35,135 bases of DNA from Pseudomonadota bacterium (GCA_021811945.1 JAKAPE010000010.1:1-35135), one strand, 5' to 3'. Shown: positions 1 to 8,182, numbered from the stretch's first letter. The notes: generated from the sequence alone by a model not told the origin. Program-made: numbers and translations.

Positions 1-1362
1 CGATCTGACCATGGCCGGCGACATCAGATGCGTGCGCGCGCCGGGGCCCTGCCGGCCGCGGAAATTGCGGTTGGTGGACGATGCGCAGCGTTCGCCGGGC
101 GGCACCCGATCGCCGTTGAGCCCCAAGCACATGGAGCAGCCGGATTCCCCCCATTCGAGCCCGGCGGCGCGGAAAATGCGGTCGAGCCCCTCGGCTTCGG
201 CCTGCCGCTTCACCGGCGTCGAGCCCGGCGAGACCAAGCCCGGCACCTTGCTAACGCGACCGGCGAGCACCGCCGCCGCGGCGCGCAAATCCTCGATGCG
301 CGCGTTGGTGCACGAGCCGATGAAGACGCGATCGATCGCGATCTCGGCGAGCTTCTGCCCCGGGGTGAGGCCCATATAGTGGAGCGCCTCGCGGAAATAT
401 TTTGCCCGCACCGGATCGCTCTCGCGCGCCGGATCGGGGACGTTGGCGCCGATCGGCAATGCATCGTCGGGCGTCGTGCCCCAAGTGACGATCGGCGCAA
501 TCGCGCTGGCGTCGAGCGCCACTTCCCGATCGAAGGCGGCGCCGGGATCGGTCGCAAGCGCTGACCATGCCTCCACCGCTTGGTCGAATGCCGGTCCCTG
601 GGGGGCATAAGGGCGCCCTTTGAGATAAGCAAACGTCGTCGCGTCGGGCGCAATCATGCCGCAGCGTCCGCCGGCCTCGATCGACATGTTGCACAGCGTC
701 ATGCGCGCTTCCATCGACAGCGCCGCGATGGCGCTGCCGGCGAATTCGACCGCATGGCCCCGCGCCCCGTCGGCGCCGATCTCCGCGATGACGGCGAGCG
801 CGATGTCCTTGGCGCCGACGCCAGCGACCGTCCTCCCTCTGACGGTGACGCGCATGCGTTTGGGCTTCCTCTGCCACAGCGTCTGCGTCATCAGAACATG
901 TGCCACCTCGGAGGCGCCGATGCCGAAGGCATAGGCGCCGAAGGCGCCGTGCGTGGACGTGTGGCTGTCGCCGCAGACGATGAGCAATCCGGGCAGCGTC
1001 AGTCCCTGTTCGGGGCCAACGACATGCACGATGCCTTGCCGCGCATCACCGAGGCCGAACAGACTTATGCCGTTCGTAGAAGTGTTGGCTTCAAGCGTGC
1101 GGACCATCGCGGCGATTTCGGGATCGGCGATCGCGCTACCGCGATCGCGCGTCGGCACGTAATGATCGGCGACGGCGAAGGTGAGCTCCGGCTCGGCCAC
1201 GGCGTGGCCGCGCCCCTCTATCTGGGTGAAGGCATGAAACGAGCCCTCATGCAGATAATGGCGGTCGACCCATAGCAACGCGGCGCCGTCCGCGCGCCGC
1301 ACGATTTCATGGGCCGACCACAGTTTGTCGAACAGGCTTTGCGGCTCGCTCATGCCGGTCAT
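1..1362 (-). CDS. LeuC-like hydro-lyase (3-isopropylmalate dehydratase large subunit family), 3' end outside window
   Basis: Aconitase-superfamily large subunit with a [4Fe-4S] cluster; known members dehydrate and rehydrate hydroxy-dicarboxylates such as isopropylmalate, with a separate LeuD-type small subunit. The frame is open from 1362 to the window edge, giving 454 codons; the family is about 465, so only some 10-15 residues are missing. The three cluster cysteines are present: C351 in GSCTN, and C409 and C412 in GCSMCLGLN. The VGPEQG, CGDSHTSTHGAFG and CASSTNRNFRGRQG blocks are also conserved. ATG 1362 follows GAGGTAA; an in-frame ATG at 1353 is the alternative. Near the N-terminus the usual HEVTSPQAF segment is replaced by HEGSFHAF (residues 38-45) and DHN by DHY, so the substrate may not be isopropylmalate. 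It is divergent from the GntR gene. No leuD is visible; it could lie beyond the left edge. The family is certain, the substrate is not. Confidence 0.9.
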   Translation of the reverse strand, partial: MTGMSEPQSLFDKLWSAHEIVRRADGAALLWVDRHYLHEGSFHAFTQIEGRGHAVAEPELTFAVADHYVPTRDRGSAIADPEIAAMVRTLEANTSTNGISLFGLGDARQGIVHVVGPEQGLTLPGLLIVCGDSHTSTHGAFGAYAFGIGASEVAHVLMTQTLWQRKPKRMRVTVRGRTVAGVGAKDIALAVIAEIGADGARGHAVEFAGSAIAALSMEARMTLCNMSIEAGGRCGMIAPDATTFAYLKGRPYAPQGPAFDQAVEAWSALATDPGAAFDREVALDASAIAPIVTWGTTPDDALPIGANVPDPARESDPVRAKYFREALHYMGLTPGQKLAEIAIDRVFIGSCTNARIEDLRAAAAVLAGRVSKVPGLVSPGSTPVKRQAEAEGLDRIFRAAGLEWGESGCSMCLGLNGDRVPPGERCASSTNRNFRGRQGPGARTHLMSPAMVRS

Positions 1363-1379
1363 TTACCTCAGCGCCCGCA

Positions 1380-1434
1380 GGCTTGTCAGGGTTGGGCTAG
1401 GGTTGGGCTTGCCAGGGTGGGCTTGCCAGGGTTG
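1380..1434. repeat. Short tandem repeat array in the leuC-like/gntR intergenic region
   Basis: The unit GGGCTTGCCAGGGT occurs as a perfect head-to-tail pair at 1405-1418 and 1419-1432. It is preceded by degenerate units, GGCTTGTCAGGGTT at 1380-1393 and a shortened GGGCTAGGGTT at 1394-1404. The array lies in the leader or promoter side of the leuC-like gene. It may be simple slippage duplication; nothing shows that it binds a protein. Confidence 0.75.
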
Positions 1435-1453
1435 CGGCAAAGGTTCAAATATT

Positions 1454-1469
1454 GTATTGTAAAGAATAC
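1454..1469. promoter_or_regulatory. Candidate GntR operator
   Basis: GTATTGTAAAGAATAC is an inverted repeat with perfect 5-bp arms, GTATT and AATAC, around six bases. It sits in the only AT-rich stretch between the divergent leuC-like gene and the gntR gene. Its size and position suit a dimeric GntR-family regulator controlling both directions. The link to this regulator is inferred from position alone. Confidence 0.5.
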
Positions 1470-1528
1470 TAAGTAAGGGGTCCATTGCTGGCGATACTTT
1501 GCGGCAGCGTCTGCGGGAGAGGTCTTGC

Positions 1529-2374
1529 TTGCGCGACTGGCTCGGCGAGGCGAAGGCGAAGCAGGTCTATCTGGTGCTGCGCGACCGTATCCGCAGCGGC
1601 GCCTTCGCCTTCGGCGCCAGGCTGCCGACCGAGAACGAGCTTGCCACGCATCACGGCGTCTCGCGCGTCACCGTGCGGCGGGCGCTGGGCGAGCTCGCCC
1701 GCGAGCGGCTTATCGAGCGGCGCCGCAGCGCCGGCACGCGCGTGATTTATCGGCCGGCGTCGGCGCCGATGGTCGCCGATATTTCCGGCGTCCTCGCCAA
1801 TCTCGCCGACATGGGGCGGCGCACGGCGGTTACCCTGATCTCGTTCGATTATCTGCCGGCCAAGGGCGCGGTGGCGCAGGTGCTCGGCATCGGACCAGAT
1901 CAGTGGCTGCAACGCGCGGTGCGCGTGCGCTCCGTAGACCGCGTGCCGTTCTCCTATTTGACGACTCACGTCCCGGAAAGCATCGCGATGACGTTCACGC
2001 AGCAAGAGCTGGCGGCGCGGCCGCTGCTCGAATTGCTCGATCGCGCGGGAGTGAAGGTCGAGCGCGCGCGCCAGCGCATCAGCGCCGCACTGGCGCCGCC
2101 GGACGTGGCGCAAGCGCTCGACGTGCGCACCGGCTCGCCGCTCATCGAGCTCGTCCGCGTCGTCCGCGACCAGTCCGGCCGCGCCGTCGAGCATCTGCAT
2201 GCGCTCTACCGGCCCGATTGCTACGCCATCGAAATGGACCTCGTGCGCTCGGGCGCGGCCGATCGGGTCTGGTCGCCGGCCACGCGCGAGGGCAACCGGG
2301 CCGACATGAAAATCTCGGGGGCACGCAACTCGAACAGGAAAAGGAACGCGGCAAGTGCGTCGCCGCCACGCTAG
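1529..2374 (+). CDS. GntR-family transcriptional regulator (HutC/UTRA type)
   Basis: DNA-binding ligand sensor. Residues about 11-77 form the GntR winged helix, with the typical PTENELATHHGVSRVTVRRA recognition region followed by the wing (RLIERRRSAGTR). Residues about 95-240 resemble a UTRA effector domain, which in HutC relatives binds small acids or amino-acid-like ligands. The TTG at 1529 is chosen because GGGAGAGG at 1515-1522 stands six bases upstream, giving 281 residues; a TTG at 1499 in the same frame would add ten. The C-terminal 25 or so residues are basic and low in complexity. It lies between the divergent leuC-like gene and the importer genes, so it is the obvious local regulator of region A. 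The family is secure and the ligand unknown. Confidence 0.88.
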   Translation: MRDWLGEAKAKQVYLVLRDRIRSGAFAFGARLPTENELATHHGVSRVTVRRALGELARERLIERRRSAGTRVIYRPASAPMVADISGVLANLADMGRRTAVTLISFDYLPAKGAVAQVLGIGPDQWLQRAVRVRSVDRVPFSYLTTHVPESIAMTFTQQELAARPLLELLDRAGVKVERARQRISAALAPPDVAQALDVRTGSPLIELVRVVRDQSGRAVEHLHALYRPDCYAIEMDLVRSGAADRVWSPATREGNRADMKISGARNSNRKRNAASASPPR

Positions 2375-2392
2375 AAGAGAGGGAGCACCACC

Positions 2393-3628
2393 ATGTGGCA
2401 GCCAAAAATGTCGTTGAACCGCCGCCGATTCCTCGCCACCACGGCGCTCGGTGCCGCCGCCGCGGCCACCGGCAGCCTGGCCATGACGTCAGTCCTGCTC
2501 GCGCAGGGCGCTGCCGTAAAACTCGGCGTGCTGCACCCGGTCACCGGGGCGCTGTCCTACTCGGGCCAGCAAGGCCGGCTCGGCGCCACCATGGCCATTG
2601 CCGACATCAATGCGGCCGGCGGCATCAAATCGCTTCGCGGCACCAAGATCGACGCGATTCTTGGCGACGCCCAATCGACACCTCAAGGCGGAACCGCCGA
2701 AGTGGAAAAGATGAATGCCGCCGGCGCCGCCGGGATCGTCGGCGGCTATGCCTCTTCGATCTGCCTTGCCGTGAGCCAGGCGGCGGCGCGCTACAACCTT
2801 CCCTATGTCGTCGACGTCGGTGTCGCCGACTCGATCGTCAAGCGCGGTCTCAAGAACACCTTCCGCTTCGGTCCCGGCTTCGGCGTGATCGCCAAGACCG
2901 CGCTCGACAACCTCGTCGCCATCAACGATCAGGCCGGCAAGCCGGCGAAGACCGTGATCATCGTGCACGAGGATTCGCTGTTCGGCTCCGGCCTCGCCAA
3001 GCTTCTGAACGCCCAGCTTCCCGCCAAGGGCTTCCAGATCCTGGACACCATCGCGCATCCGACGCCGACGCGAGATTTCAGCACCATCGTGCTCAAGATC
3101 AAGGCGCGCAATCCGGATCTGGTCATCCCCGCCAACTACTACAACGAATATGTGCTGCTTGCCCGCACCATGCGCGAGCAGCACGTGCGGCTCAAAGGCA
3201 TCTACTCGGTGCTCGGCGGCGCCGCCTCCTCCTACAAGTTCGTGCACGATTTCCCGGAGGCGGCCAGATACATCATGGACTGCAATCACTGGTTCAATCC
3301 GCACAGCGAAAAGGCGCTAGCGCTGAAGAAGAAAGTCGAGGCCGGTGGCCACTACTTCACCTACGAGGTGTACATGAATTACAGCGCCGTGGAGCTCATC
3401 GCCGATGCCTTCGAGCGCGCTGCGTCCACCGATCGCGACAAGGTCATCGCGGCTCTCGCCAGCTCTACCTTCTCTGGCCACATCATGCCCTACGGCCCGA
3501 CCAAGTTCGTCGACGGCCAGAACCAGGGCGCGGCTCCGGTCAACACGCAGGTCCTCGACAACGACATCAAGGTCGTCATGCCGCCACAGTTTGCCAATGC
3601 GAAACCGGTGTTTCCGATGCCGGCGTAG
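2393..3628 (+). CDS. ABC transporter substrate-binding protein (LivJ/UrtA/AmiC-like), Tat-exported
   Basis: Periplasmic receptor of the branched-chain amino-acid/amide-type (HAAT) importer family, 411 residues. The N-terminus has a twin-arginine signal (RRRFLA at residues 10-15), then a hydrophobic Ala-rich stretch; mature protein probably begins near AQGAAVKLGVLHP. The GxLHPxTGxLSYSGQQ opening and the IVGGYASSICLAVSQAAA segment are typical of type I periplasmic-binding folds, where a Ser-Ser or Ala-Ser pair grips the ligand's carboxylate. AGAGGGAG precedes ATG 2393 at good spacing; M6 is an alternative start. It heads the livHMGF-type genes after a 182-base gap holding a palindromic repeat. 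The Tat signal is less common than a Sec signal for this family. The ligand is unknown; an amide or short carboxylate would fit the neighbours. Confidence 0.9.
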   Translation: MWQPKMSLNRRRFLATTALGAAAAATGSLAMTSVLLAQGAAVKLGVLHPVTGALSYSGQQGRLGATMAIADINAAGGIKSLRGTKIDAILGDAQSTPQGGTAEVEKMNAAGAAGIVGGYASSICLAVSQAAARYNLPYVVDVGVADSIVKRGLKNTFRFGPGFGVIAKTALDNLVAINDQAGKPAKTVIIVHEDSLFGSGLAKLLNAQLPAKGFQILDTIAHPTPTRDFSTIVLKIKARNPDLVIPANYYNEYVLLARTMREQHVRLKGIYSVLGGAASSYKFVHDFPEAARYIMDCNHWFNPHSEKALALKKKVEAGGHYFTYEVYMNYSAVELIADAFERAASTDRDKVIAALASSTFSGHIMPYGPTKFVDGQNQGAAPVNTQVLDNDIKVVMPPQFANAKPVFPMPA

Positions 3629-3633
3629 GAACT

Positions 3634-3782
3634 CGTCATTGCGAGCGAAGCGAAGATTCCAGAAACTCCCACCCTACCCTCCTCGCACGCGCGGGAGGAA
3701 AGGGAGGGGTGATTGCTTCGTCGCGGAGTTTATCATCAGGCCGGCCACTTCGGGCCGGACCCTTTGGCTCCTCTCAATGACG
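3634..3782. repeat. Dispersed palindromic repeat, full-length copy
   Basis: A 149-bp element fills the gap between the binding protein and livH. Its ends are near-perfect inverted repeats: CGTCATTGCGAG at 3634-3645 and CTCTCAATGACG at 3771-3782, 11 of 12 complementary. Inner inverted segments include GGCCGG...CCGGCC around 3740-3758. Its right half recurs at 20847-20910. No coding frame is credible. It resembles the small palindromic intergenic repeats of Bradyrhizobium-type genomes; that comparison is from memory. Confidence 0.8.
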
Positions 3783-3810
3783 GCAGAGTGCCGATCCTTT
3801 TGACCACGCC

Positions 3811-4683
3811 GTGCCTTCGCCCCTCATTCTGGTCGCCGCGGTCCTCAACGGCCTGATGACCGGCGCGGTCTATGCCCTGGTCGCGCTGGGCCTGACCCTG
3901 ATCTACGGCGTACTGCACATCATCAATTTCGCTCACGGCGCGCTGTTGAGTGCCGCGCTGTTCGCGGCGTTCTTCGCTTATCAGATACTCGGCCTCGACC
4001 CCTACCTTGCGGTCTTCGTGCTCGCGCCCGTATTCTTCGCGCTCGGTTACGCGCTGCAGCGCTTCGTCATAGGGCCGGCGGCGCGGGGCGATGAACGCAA
4101 CATGCTCCTGGTGACGCTCGGGCTCTCGGTATTCATCGAGAACGCGCTGCTTTACGCCTTCCGCGCCAACACCCGCACCGTCGAGGTTTCCTATGCCTTC
4201 AAGTCTATCGATCTCGGCTTCACCTTCCTTGCCGTTCCCCGCCTCGTCTCCTTGGCCGCGGTTTTCGCCGTCGCGTTCGTGCTGTGGCTGATCATGGCGC
4301 TGACCGATACCGGCAAGGCGATCCGCGCCGTGGCCAAGGAAAAGCTCGGCGCAGAGCTTGCCGGCATCGACGTGGCGCATGTCTATGCCCTGACCTTCGG
4401 CCTCGGCACCGCTTGCGTCGCTATCGCCGCCTGCCTGCTCATCCCCACCTATTACGTCAATCCGAGTGCGGGAAATGCCTTCGTGCCGGTCGCCTTCACC
4501 ATCGTCGTTCTCGGCGGCATGGGCTCGGTACCGGGCGCGCTGATCGGCGGTCTCGTCATCGGCGTGGTCGAAAGCCTTGCCGGCTTCTTTCTCGGCGAGT
4601 CGCTCGGCGAGGTGGGTATATTCCTGATTTTCATCCTGGTGCTGCTCGTGCGTCCCCGCGGCCTCTTCGGGTCGAGCACATGA
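3811..4683 (+). CDS. ABC importer permease, LivH type (first system)
   Basis: Inner-membrane permease of a branched-chain amino-acid/amide-type importer, 290 residues, almost wholly hydrophobic with about eight membrane segments. The LivH hallmarks are visible: NGLMTGAVYALVALGLTLIYG, HIINFAHGA, and the cytoplasmic loop DTGKAIRAVAKEKLGAELAGI that contacts the ATPase, then VLGGMGSVPGALIGG. The GTG at 3811 is the start that keeps the conserved N-terminus; the ribosome site is weak. Its stop overlaps the livM start by four bases (ATGA), so the two are translationally coupled. It should pair with LivM (4680-5675) as a heterodimeric channel. Confidence 0.92.
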   Translation: MPSPLILVAAVLNGLMTGAVYALVALGLTLIYGVLHIINFAHGALLSAALFAAFFAYQILGLDPYLAVFVLAPVFFALGYALQRFVIGPAARGDERNMLLVTLGLSVFIENALLYAFRANTRTVEVSYAFKSIDLGFTFLAVPRLVSLAAVFAVAFVLWLIMALTDTGKAIRAVAKEKLGAELAGIDVAHVYALTFGLGTACVAIAACLLIPTYYVNPSAGNAFVPVAFTIVVLGGMGSVPGALIGGLVIGVVESLAGFFLGESLGEVGIFLIFILVLLVRPRGLFGSST

Positions 4684-5675
4684 AAGGATTCTTGCTCATC
4701 GCGATCGTGGTCGCGGCCTTCGCGGCGGTGCCGCTCGTCGTGCACTCGAACGTCACGCTCAATTTTCTCGTCGTGGCGCTGCTGATCGCGCTTGCCGGTC
4801 AGGGCTGGAACGTCCTGGGCGGCTATGGCGGCCAGTATTCCTTCGGCCACGCCGCCTTCTTCGGCACCGGTGCCTATGTGACGGCCGTCCTGCAGATGCG
4901 TTACGGCGTCAATGCCTGGATCGGTTTCGCCGCCGGCATCGCGGCCGGCAGCGCGGTCGGCGCGATCGTCGGAACGCTGGCCTTCCGCGCCGGGCTGCGC
5001 AGTTCCTATTTCGCCCTCGTGACGCTCGCCTTCGCCGAGGTCTTGCGCATTCTCGCCAGCGTCGCGCCGATCACCGGGGCCGGCGTCGGCATGCTAATCA
5101 AGCTCGATCTGCGCGCACAGTCGTTCCAGTTCCAGAGCCGCGCACTCTTTTACCTCGTCATTCTTGCTCTCGTTGCCGTTGCCCTCGTGACGGCGCAAAT
5201 GCTCGAGCGCTCGCGCTTCGGCGCCTGGCTGATCGCCGTGCGCGAGAACGAGGACGCTGCGATGGCGCTTGGCGTCGATGCCTTTTCGATCAAGCTCGGC
5301 GCGATGGTGCTGTCGGCAGCGATCACCGCCGCCGCCGGCGGTTTTTACGCGCAATATTTCCTTTTCGTCGACGCCGGCATCGCCTACGGCACCTGGATCT
5401 CGATCGAGGCGCTGCTGACGCCGGTCATCGGCGGCGTCGGCACCGTCTTTGGACCGCTGGTCGGCGCGCTGGCGGCGAAATCGCTCGGCGAAGGGGCCAA
5501 GCTCGTGACCGGCGACGTTCCCGGCCTGGACCTGATGATCTATGGCGCCATGCTTGTCCTCGTCATCCGCTTTGTGCCGCACGGCATCGTCGGCGCATTC
5601 GCCGATGTGAGCGATCGCATCAAGCGCCGTGTCCTCGCAGCGCGGGCGCCGGCGCGGGAGGCGGTGCATGGTTGA
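4680..5675 (+). CDS. ABC importer permease, LivM type (first system)
   Basis: Second membrane subunit, 331 residues. It shows the LivM signature GQGWNVLGGYGGQYSFGHAAF, the long SSYFALVTLAFAEVLRIL helix, the ATPase-contact loop SRFGAWLIAVRENEDAAMALGVD, and the closing PVIGGVGTVFGPLVGA. ATG 4680 overlaps the livH stop (ATGA) and the 3' end overlaps livG by eight bases, so it sits within one transcript. The C-terminal tail (about residues 305-331) is basic and probably cytoplasmic. Only a role as partner of LivH in substrate passage is claimed; the substrate cannot be read from this subunit. Confidence 0.92.
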   Translation: MKGFLLIAIVVAAFAAVPLVVHSNVTLNFLVVALLIALAGQGWNVLGGYGGQYSFGHAAFFGTGAYVTAVLQMRYGVNAWIGFAAGIAAGSAVGAIVGTLAFRAGLRSSYFALVTLAFAEVLRILASVAPITGAGVGMLIKLDLRAQSFQFQSRALFYLVILALVAVALVTAQMLERSRFGAWLIAVRENEDAAMALGVDAFSIKLGAMVLSAAITAAAGGFYAQYFLFVDAGIAYGTWISIEALLTPVIGGVGTVFGPLVGALAAKSLGEGAKLVTGDVPGLDLMIYGAMLVLVIRFVPHGIVGAFADVSDRIKRRVLAARAPAREAVHG

Positions 5676-6420
5676 GCCGCTGCTTTCGGTCGAGGGGATA
5701 TCGCACCGTTTCGGCGGACTGCTGGCAGTAGACGCCGCCTCCCTGTGGGCGCCGGCGGGATCGATCACCAGCCTGATCGGCCCGAACGGCGCCGGCAAAA
5801 CCACGCTGTTCGCTGTGATTTCCGGATTTCTCAAGCCGACCGCCGGCCGGGTTCGCTACGGCGGCGAGGACGTGACCGGCGAGCCGCCGCATCGGCTCGC
5901 CCGGCGCGGAATGGCGCGCACGTTCCAGATCACAAAACCCTTCGCTGGCCTTTCGGTGCGCGACAACATTCTGATCGGCGCTCATTTGCGCCACCCGGCG
6001 CGCGCCGACGCCCTTGCGGTCGCCGAAACGGTGGCACGCGACGTAGGCCTCGGGGAATTGCTCGACCGGCCGGCGCACACCATGACCGCTGCCGCGCGCA
6101 AACGCCTCGAACTTGCCCGCGCGCTCGCCACCGAGCCAAAACTGCTTCTGCTTGACGAGGTCTTGGCCGGCCTTAACCCGTCGGAAATCCGCGAAGTCGT
6201 GCCGGTCATCCGAGCGCTCGCCGGCCGCGGCCTTGCCGTCGTCATGATCGAACACGTGATGCAGGCGGTGATGAGTCTGTCCGCGCATGTCTTCGTGCTG
6301 GCGGAGGGGCGCATCATCGCCGAAGGAAGCCCGGCGCATGTGACGGCCGATCCGGCTGTCGTCGAGGCCTATCTCGGTCACGGCGCGGCGGCAAAGGTTG
6401 GGGCACACGATGTCCACTGA
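5668..6420 (+). CDS. ABC importer ATPase, LivG type (first system)
   Basis: Cytoplasmic ATP-binding subunit, 250 residues. Walker A is GPNGAGKTT (38-46), followed by the LivG-typical RGMARTFQITKPF Q-loop region and the Walker B region LLLLDEVLAGLNP, with IEHVM giving the H-loop. The ABC signature is degenerate (TMTAAARKRLELARAL instead of LSGGQ), as is seen in part of the LivG subfamily, where the partner LivF carries a canonical signature. ATG 5668 is preferred because it overlaps the livM stop by eight bases and gives the family N-terminus; the upstream in-frame start at 5629 would add a basic leader lying inside livM. It overlaps livF by 11 bases. Confidence 0.92.
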   Translation: MVEPLLSVEGISHRFGGLLAVDAASLWAPAGSITSLIGPNGAGKTTLFAVISGFLKPTAGRVRYGGEDVTGEPPHRLARRGMARTFQITKPFAGLSVRDNILIGAHLRHPARADALAVAETVARDVGLGELLDRPAHTMTAAARKRLELARALATEPKLLLLDEVLAGLNPSEIREVVPVIRALAGRGLAVVMIEHVMQAVMSLSAHVFVLAEGRIIAEGSPAHVTADPAVVEAYLGHGAAAKVGAHDVH

Positions 6421-7150
6421 GCCATCCACGCACCTCTCCCCCGGATCGCTGCTCGAGGTGCGCGAGCTTTACGCCGGATACGGCGACAGCGACGTGCTGC
6501 GCGGGCTCGATCTTAAGGTCGACGCCGGCGAGATCGTCGCCGTGCTCGGCGCCAATGGCGTCGGCAAGTCCACACTCAACCGCACGATCTCCGGCCTCAT
6601 ACGCGCGCATGCCGGGGCGATCCGCTTTGTCGGCAGCGCGATCGAGCGCGAGAAGCCGGCGGCGATTGTCGCGCGCGGCCTCATTCACGTGCCCGAGGGC
6701 CGGCGCATTTTTCCAAATCTGTCGGTCGACGAAAATCTCGACCTCGGCAGCTACCGCCGCGCCGCCCGGCGTCGCGCCGCCAACCGCGAGCGGGTATTTG
6801 CAATCTTTCCGCGACTCTACCAGCGGCGCACGCAGCGCGCCGGCACTCTGTCGGGCGGCGAGCAGCAGATGCTCGCCATCGGCCGCGGCCTGATGGCCGA
6901 GCCGCGATTACTCATCCTCGACGAGCCTTCGCTCGGGCTTTCGCCGCTCCTGGTTGAGGAATTGTTCGCACTGATCCGGCGCATCCACGCCGAGGGCGTC
7001 GCGGTTCTGCTCGTTGAGCAGAACGTGGTGCAGAGCCTCGAAGTGGCGGACCGCGCCTACATCCTTGCCGAAGGACGCTGCGTGATGTCCGGCCGCGCCG
7101 CCGACATCGGCGCCGATCCGCAACTCAAACGCGCCTATCTAGGACTGTAA
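6410..7150 (+). CDS. ABC importer ATPase, LivF type (first system)
   Basis: Second ATPase subunit, 246 residues, expected to form the ATPase heterodimer with LivG. Walker A is GANGVGKST (47-55), the signature is canonical LSGGEQQ (147-153), Walker B is LLILDEP (167-173), and the LVEQN H-loop is present. The LivF-specific HVPEGRRIFPNLSVDENL is seen at 93-110. ATG 6410 overlaps the 3' end of livG by 11 bases; a TTG at 6398 is an unlikely alternative. The lyase gene follows four bases after the stop, so importer and lyase very probably share one mRNA. Confidence 0.93.
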   Translation: MSTEPSTHLSPGSLLEVRELYAGYGDSDVLRGLDLKVDAGEIVAVLGANGVGKSTLNRTISGLIRAHAGAIRFVGSAIEREKPAAIVARGLIHVPEGRRIFPNLSVDENLDLGSYRRAARRRAANRERVFAIFPRLYQRRTQRAGTLSGGEQQMLAIGRGLMAEPRLLILDEPSLGLSPLLVEELFALIRRIHAEGVAVLLVEQNVVQSLEVADRAYILAEGRCVMSGRAADIGADPQLKRAYLGL

Positions 7151-7153
7151 CGC

Positions 7154-8056
7154 ATGACCGCAAATGCTCTATCGGCCCGCCTCAACCGCCGCCCGATTCT
7201 CGTTGCTCCGGGCGTCTACGACGGGCTCACCGCGCTCATCGCCGAGCGCGCCGGTTTCGAGGCGCTGTATGTCTCCGGCGCCGGCAACGCCTATACGCGG
7301 CTGGGGCGACCCGATGTCGGCCTTCTCAGCATGAGCGAGATCGTCGGCACAGTGGCACTGATCCGCGACCGCGTCGGCGCGCATCTCATCGTCGACGCCG
7401 ATACCGGCTACGGCAATGCCGTCAATGTCGAGCGCACCGTCCGCCTGCTTGAACGCGCCGGCGCCGATGCCATTCAGATCGAGGACCAGGATTTTCCCAA
7501 GCGCTGCGGCCATCTCGACGACAAGACGCTCATTCCGCCGCTGGAGATGGCCGGCAAGATCAAGGCGGCCGTCGATGCGCGGCAGTCGTCACGGACCCTC
7601 ATCATCGCCCGCACCGATGCGGTCGCGGGCGAAGGCGTCGATCGCGCGATAGCGCGCGCTGCGTGCTACCGCGAGGCGGGCGCCGACATTTTGTTCGTCG
7701 AGGCGCCGCGCCGACGCGACGAACTGGCCCGCATCGCCGCGCGCCTCGGCAAGACCGCCCCGCTGATGGCCAACATGGTCGAGGGCGGCAAGACGCCGGT
7801 GCTGCCGGCGAGCGAGCTCGATGCGCTTGGTTTTTCCGTCGTCATTTTTCCGGGCGGCATCGTGCGCGCACTCGCCAAGACAGCGGAGGATTTCTACGCC
7901 TCGCTGCGCAAGCACGGCAGCACCGATGCGTTCCGCGCACGCATGTTCGACTTCGAAGCGCTCAACCGCCTGATCGGCACGCCGGAGATGCTCGCACGCG
8001 GCAAGCGCTATGCGGGCGTCGAATCGCCGACGCGGCGCGGGAGAGTGAATGATTGA
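7154..8056 (+). CDS. Isocitrate lyase/PEP mutase superfamily C-C lyase (methylisocitrate or dimethylmalate lyase-like)
   Basis: Soluble enzyme, 300 residues, of the family that includes PrpB, 2,3-dimethylmalate lyase, PEP mutase and oxaloacetate decarboxylase. The Mg-binding DADTGYGN lies at 81-88, IEDQ at 109-112, and the flexible catalytic loop KRCGH at 116-120 with Cys118. In this superfamily a Cys in that loop marks true lyases that split 2-hydroxy-dicarboxylates into pyruvate or glyoxylate plus a smaller acid; decarboxylases and phosphonate enzymes usually lack it. The start is the ATG four bases after livF. Linkage to an importer, a LeuC-like hydro-lyase and a cyclic amidohydrolase argues for a dedicated catabolic lyase rather than the propionate cycle, since no prpC or prpD is seen. 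The exact substrate is unknown. Confidence 0.88.
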   Translation: MTANALSARLNRRPILVAPGVYDGLTALIAERAGFEALYVSGAGNAYTRLGRPDVGLLSMSEIVGTVALIRDRVGAHLIVDADTGYGNAVNVERTVRLLERAGADAIQIEDQDFPKRCGHLDDKTLIPPLEMAGKIKAAVDARQSSRTLIIARTDAVAGEGVDRAIARAACYREAGADILFVEAPRRRDELARIAARLGKTAPLMANMVEGGKTPVLPASELDALGFSVVIFPGGIVRALAKTAEDFYASLRKHGSTDAFRARMFDFEALNRLIGTPEMLARGKRYAGVESPTRRGRVND

Positions 8057-8064
8057 CTTAGGAT

Positions 8065-8125
8065 ACCGCCCGTCCCCGCGAAGACGGAGACTCACTCCGG
8101 ATGCCCACTTTCGCGGGAGCGAGCG
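8065..8125. repeat. Small palindromic intergenic repeat
   Basis: CCCGCGAA at 8075-8082 and TTCGCGGG at 8110-8117 form an inverted repeat in a GTCCCCGCGAAGACGGAGAC context. It lies in the 126-base gap between the lyase and the amidohydrolase. It is a different family from the 3634-3782 element. It could fold in RNA and influence expression of the amidohydrolase gene; no T-tract follows, so it is not called a terminator. Confidence 0.6.
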
Positions 8126-8182
8126 GATGACTTTTAGCAGACTCAGTCCTAATAAGACCTGCAAACGAAGCGAGAAGCGGAA

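Noticed and set aside
1525-3780. Very long plus-strand open frame across the gntR and binding-protein genes
   Set aside because: It is an Arg/Ala-rich shadow frame in GC-rich DNA; two recognisable proteins occupy the other frames.
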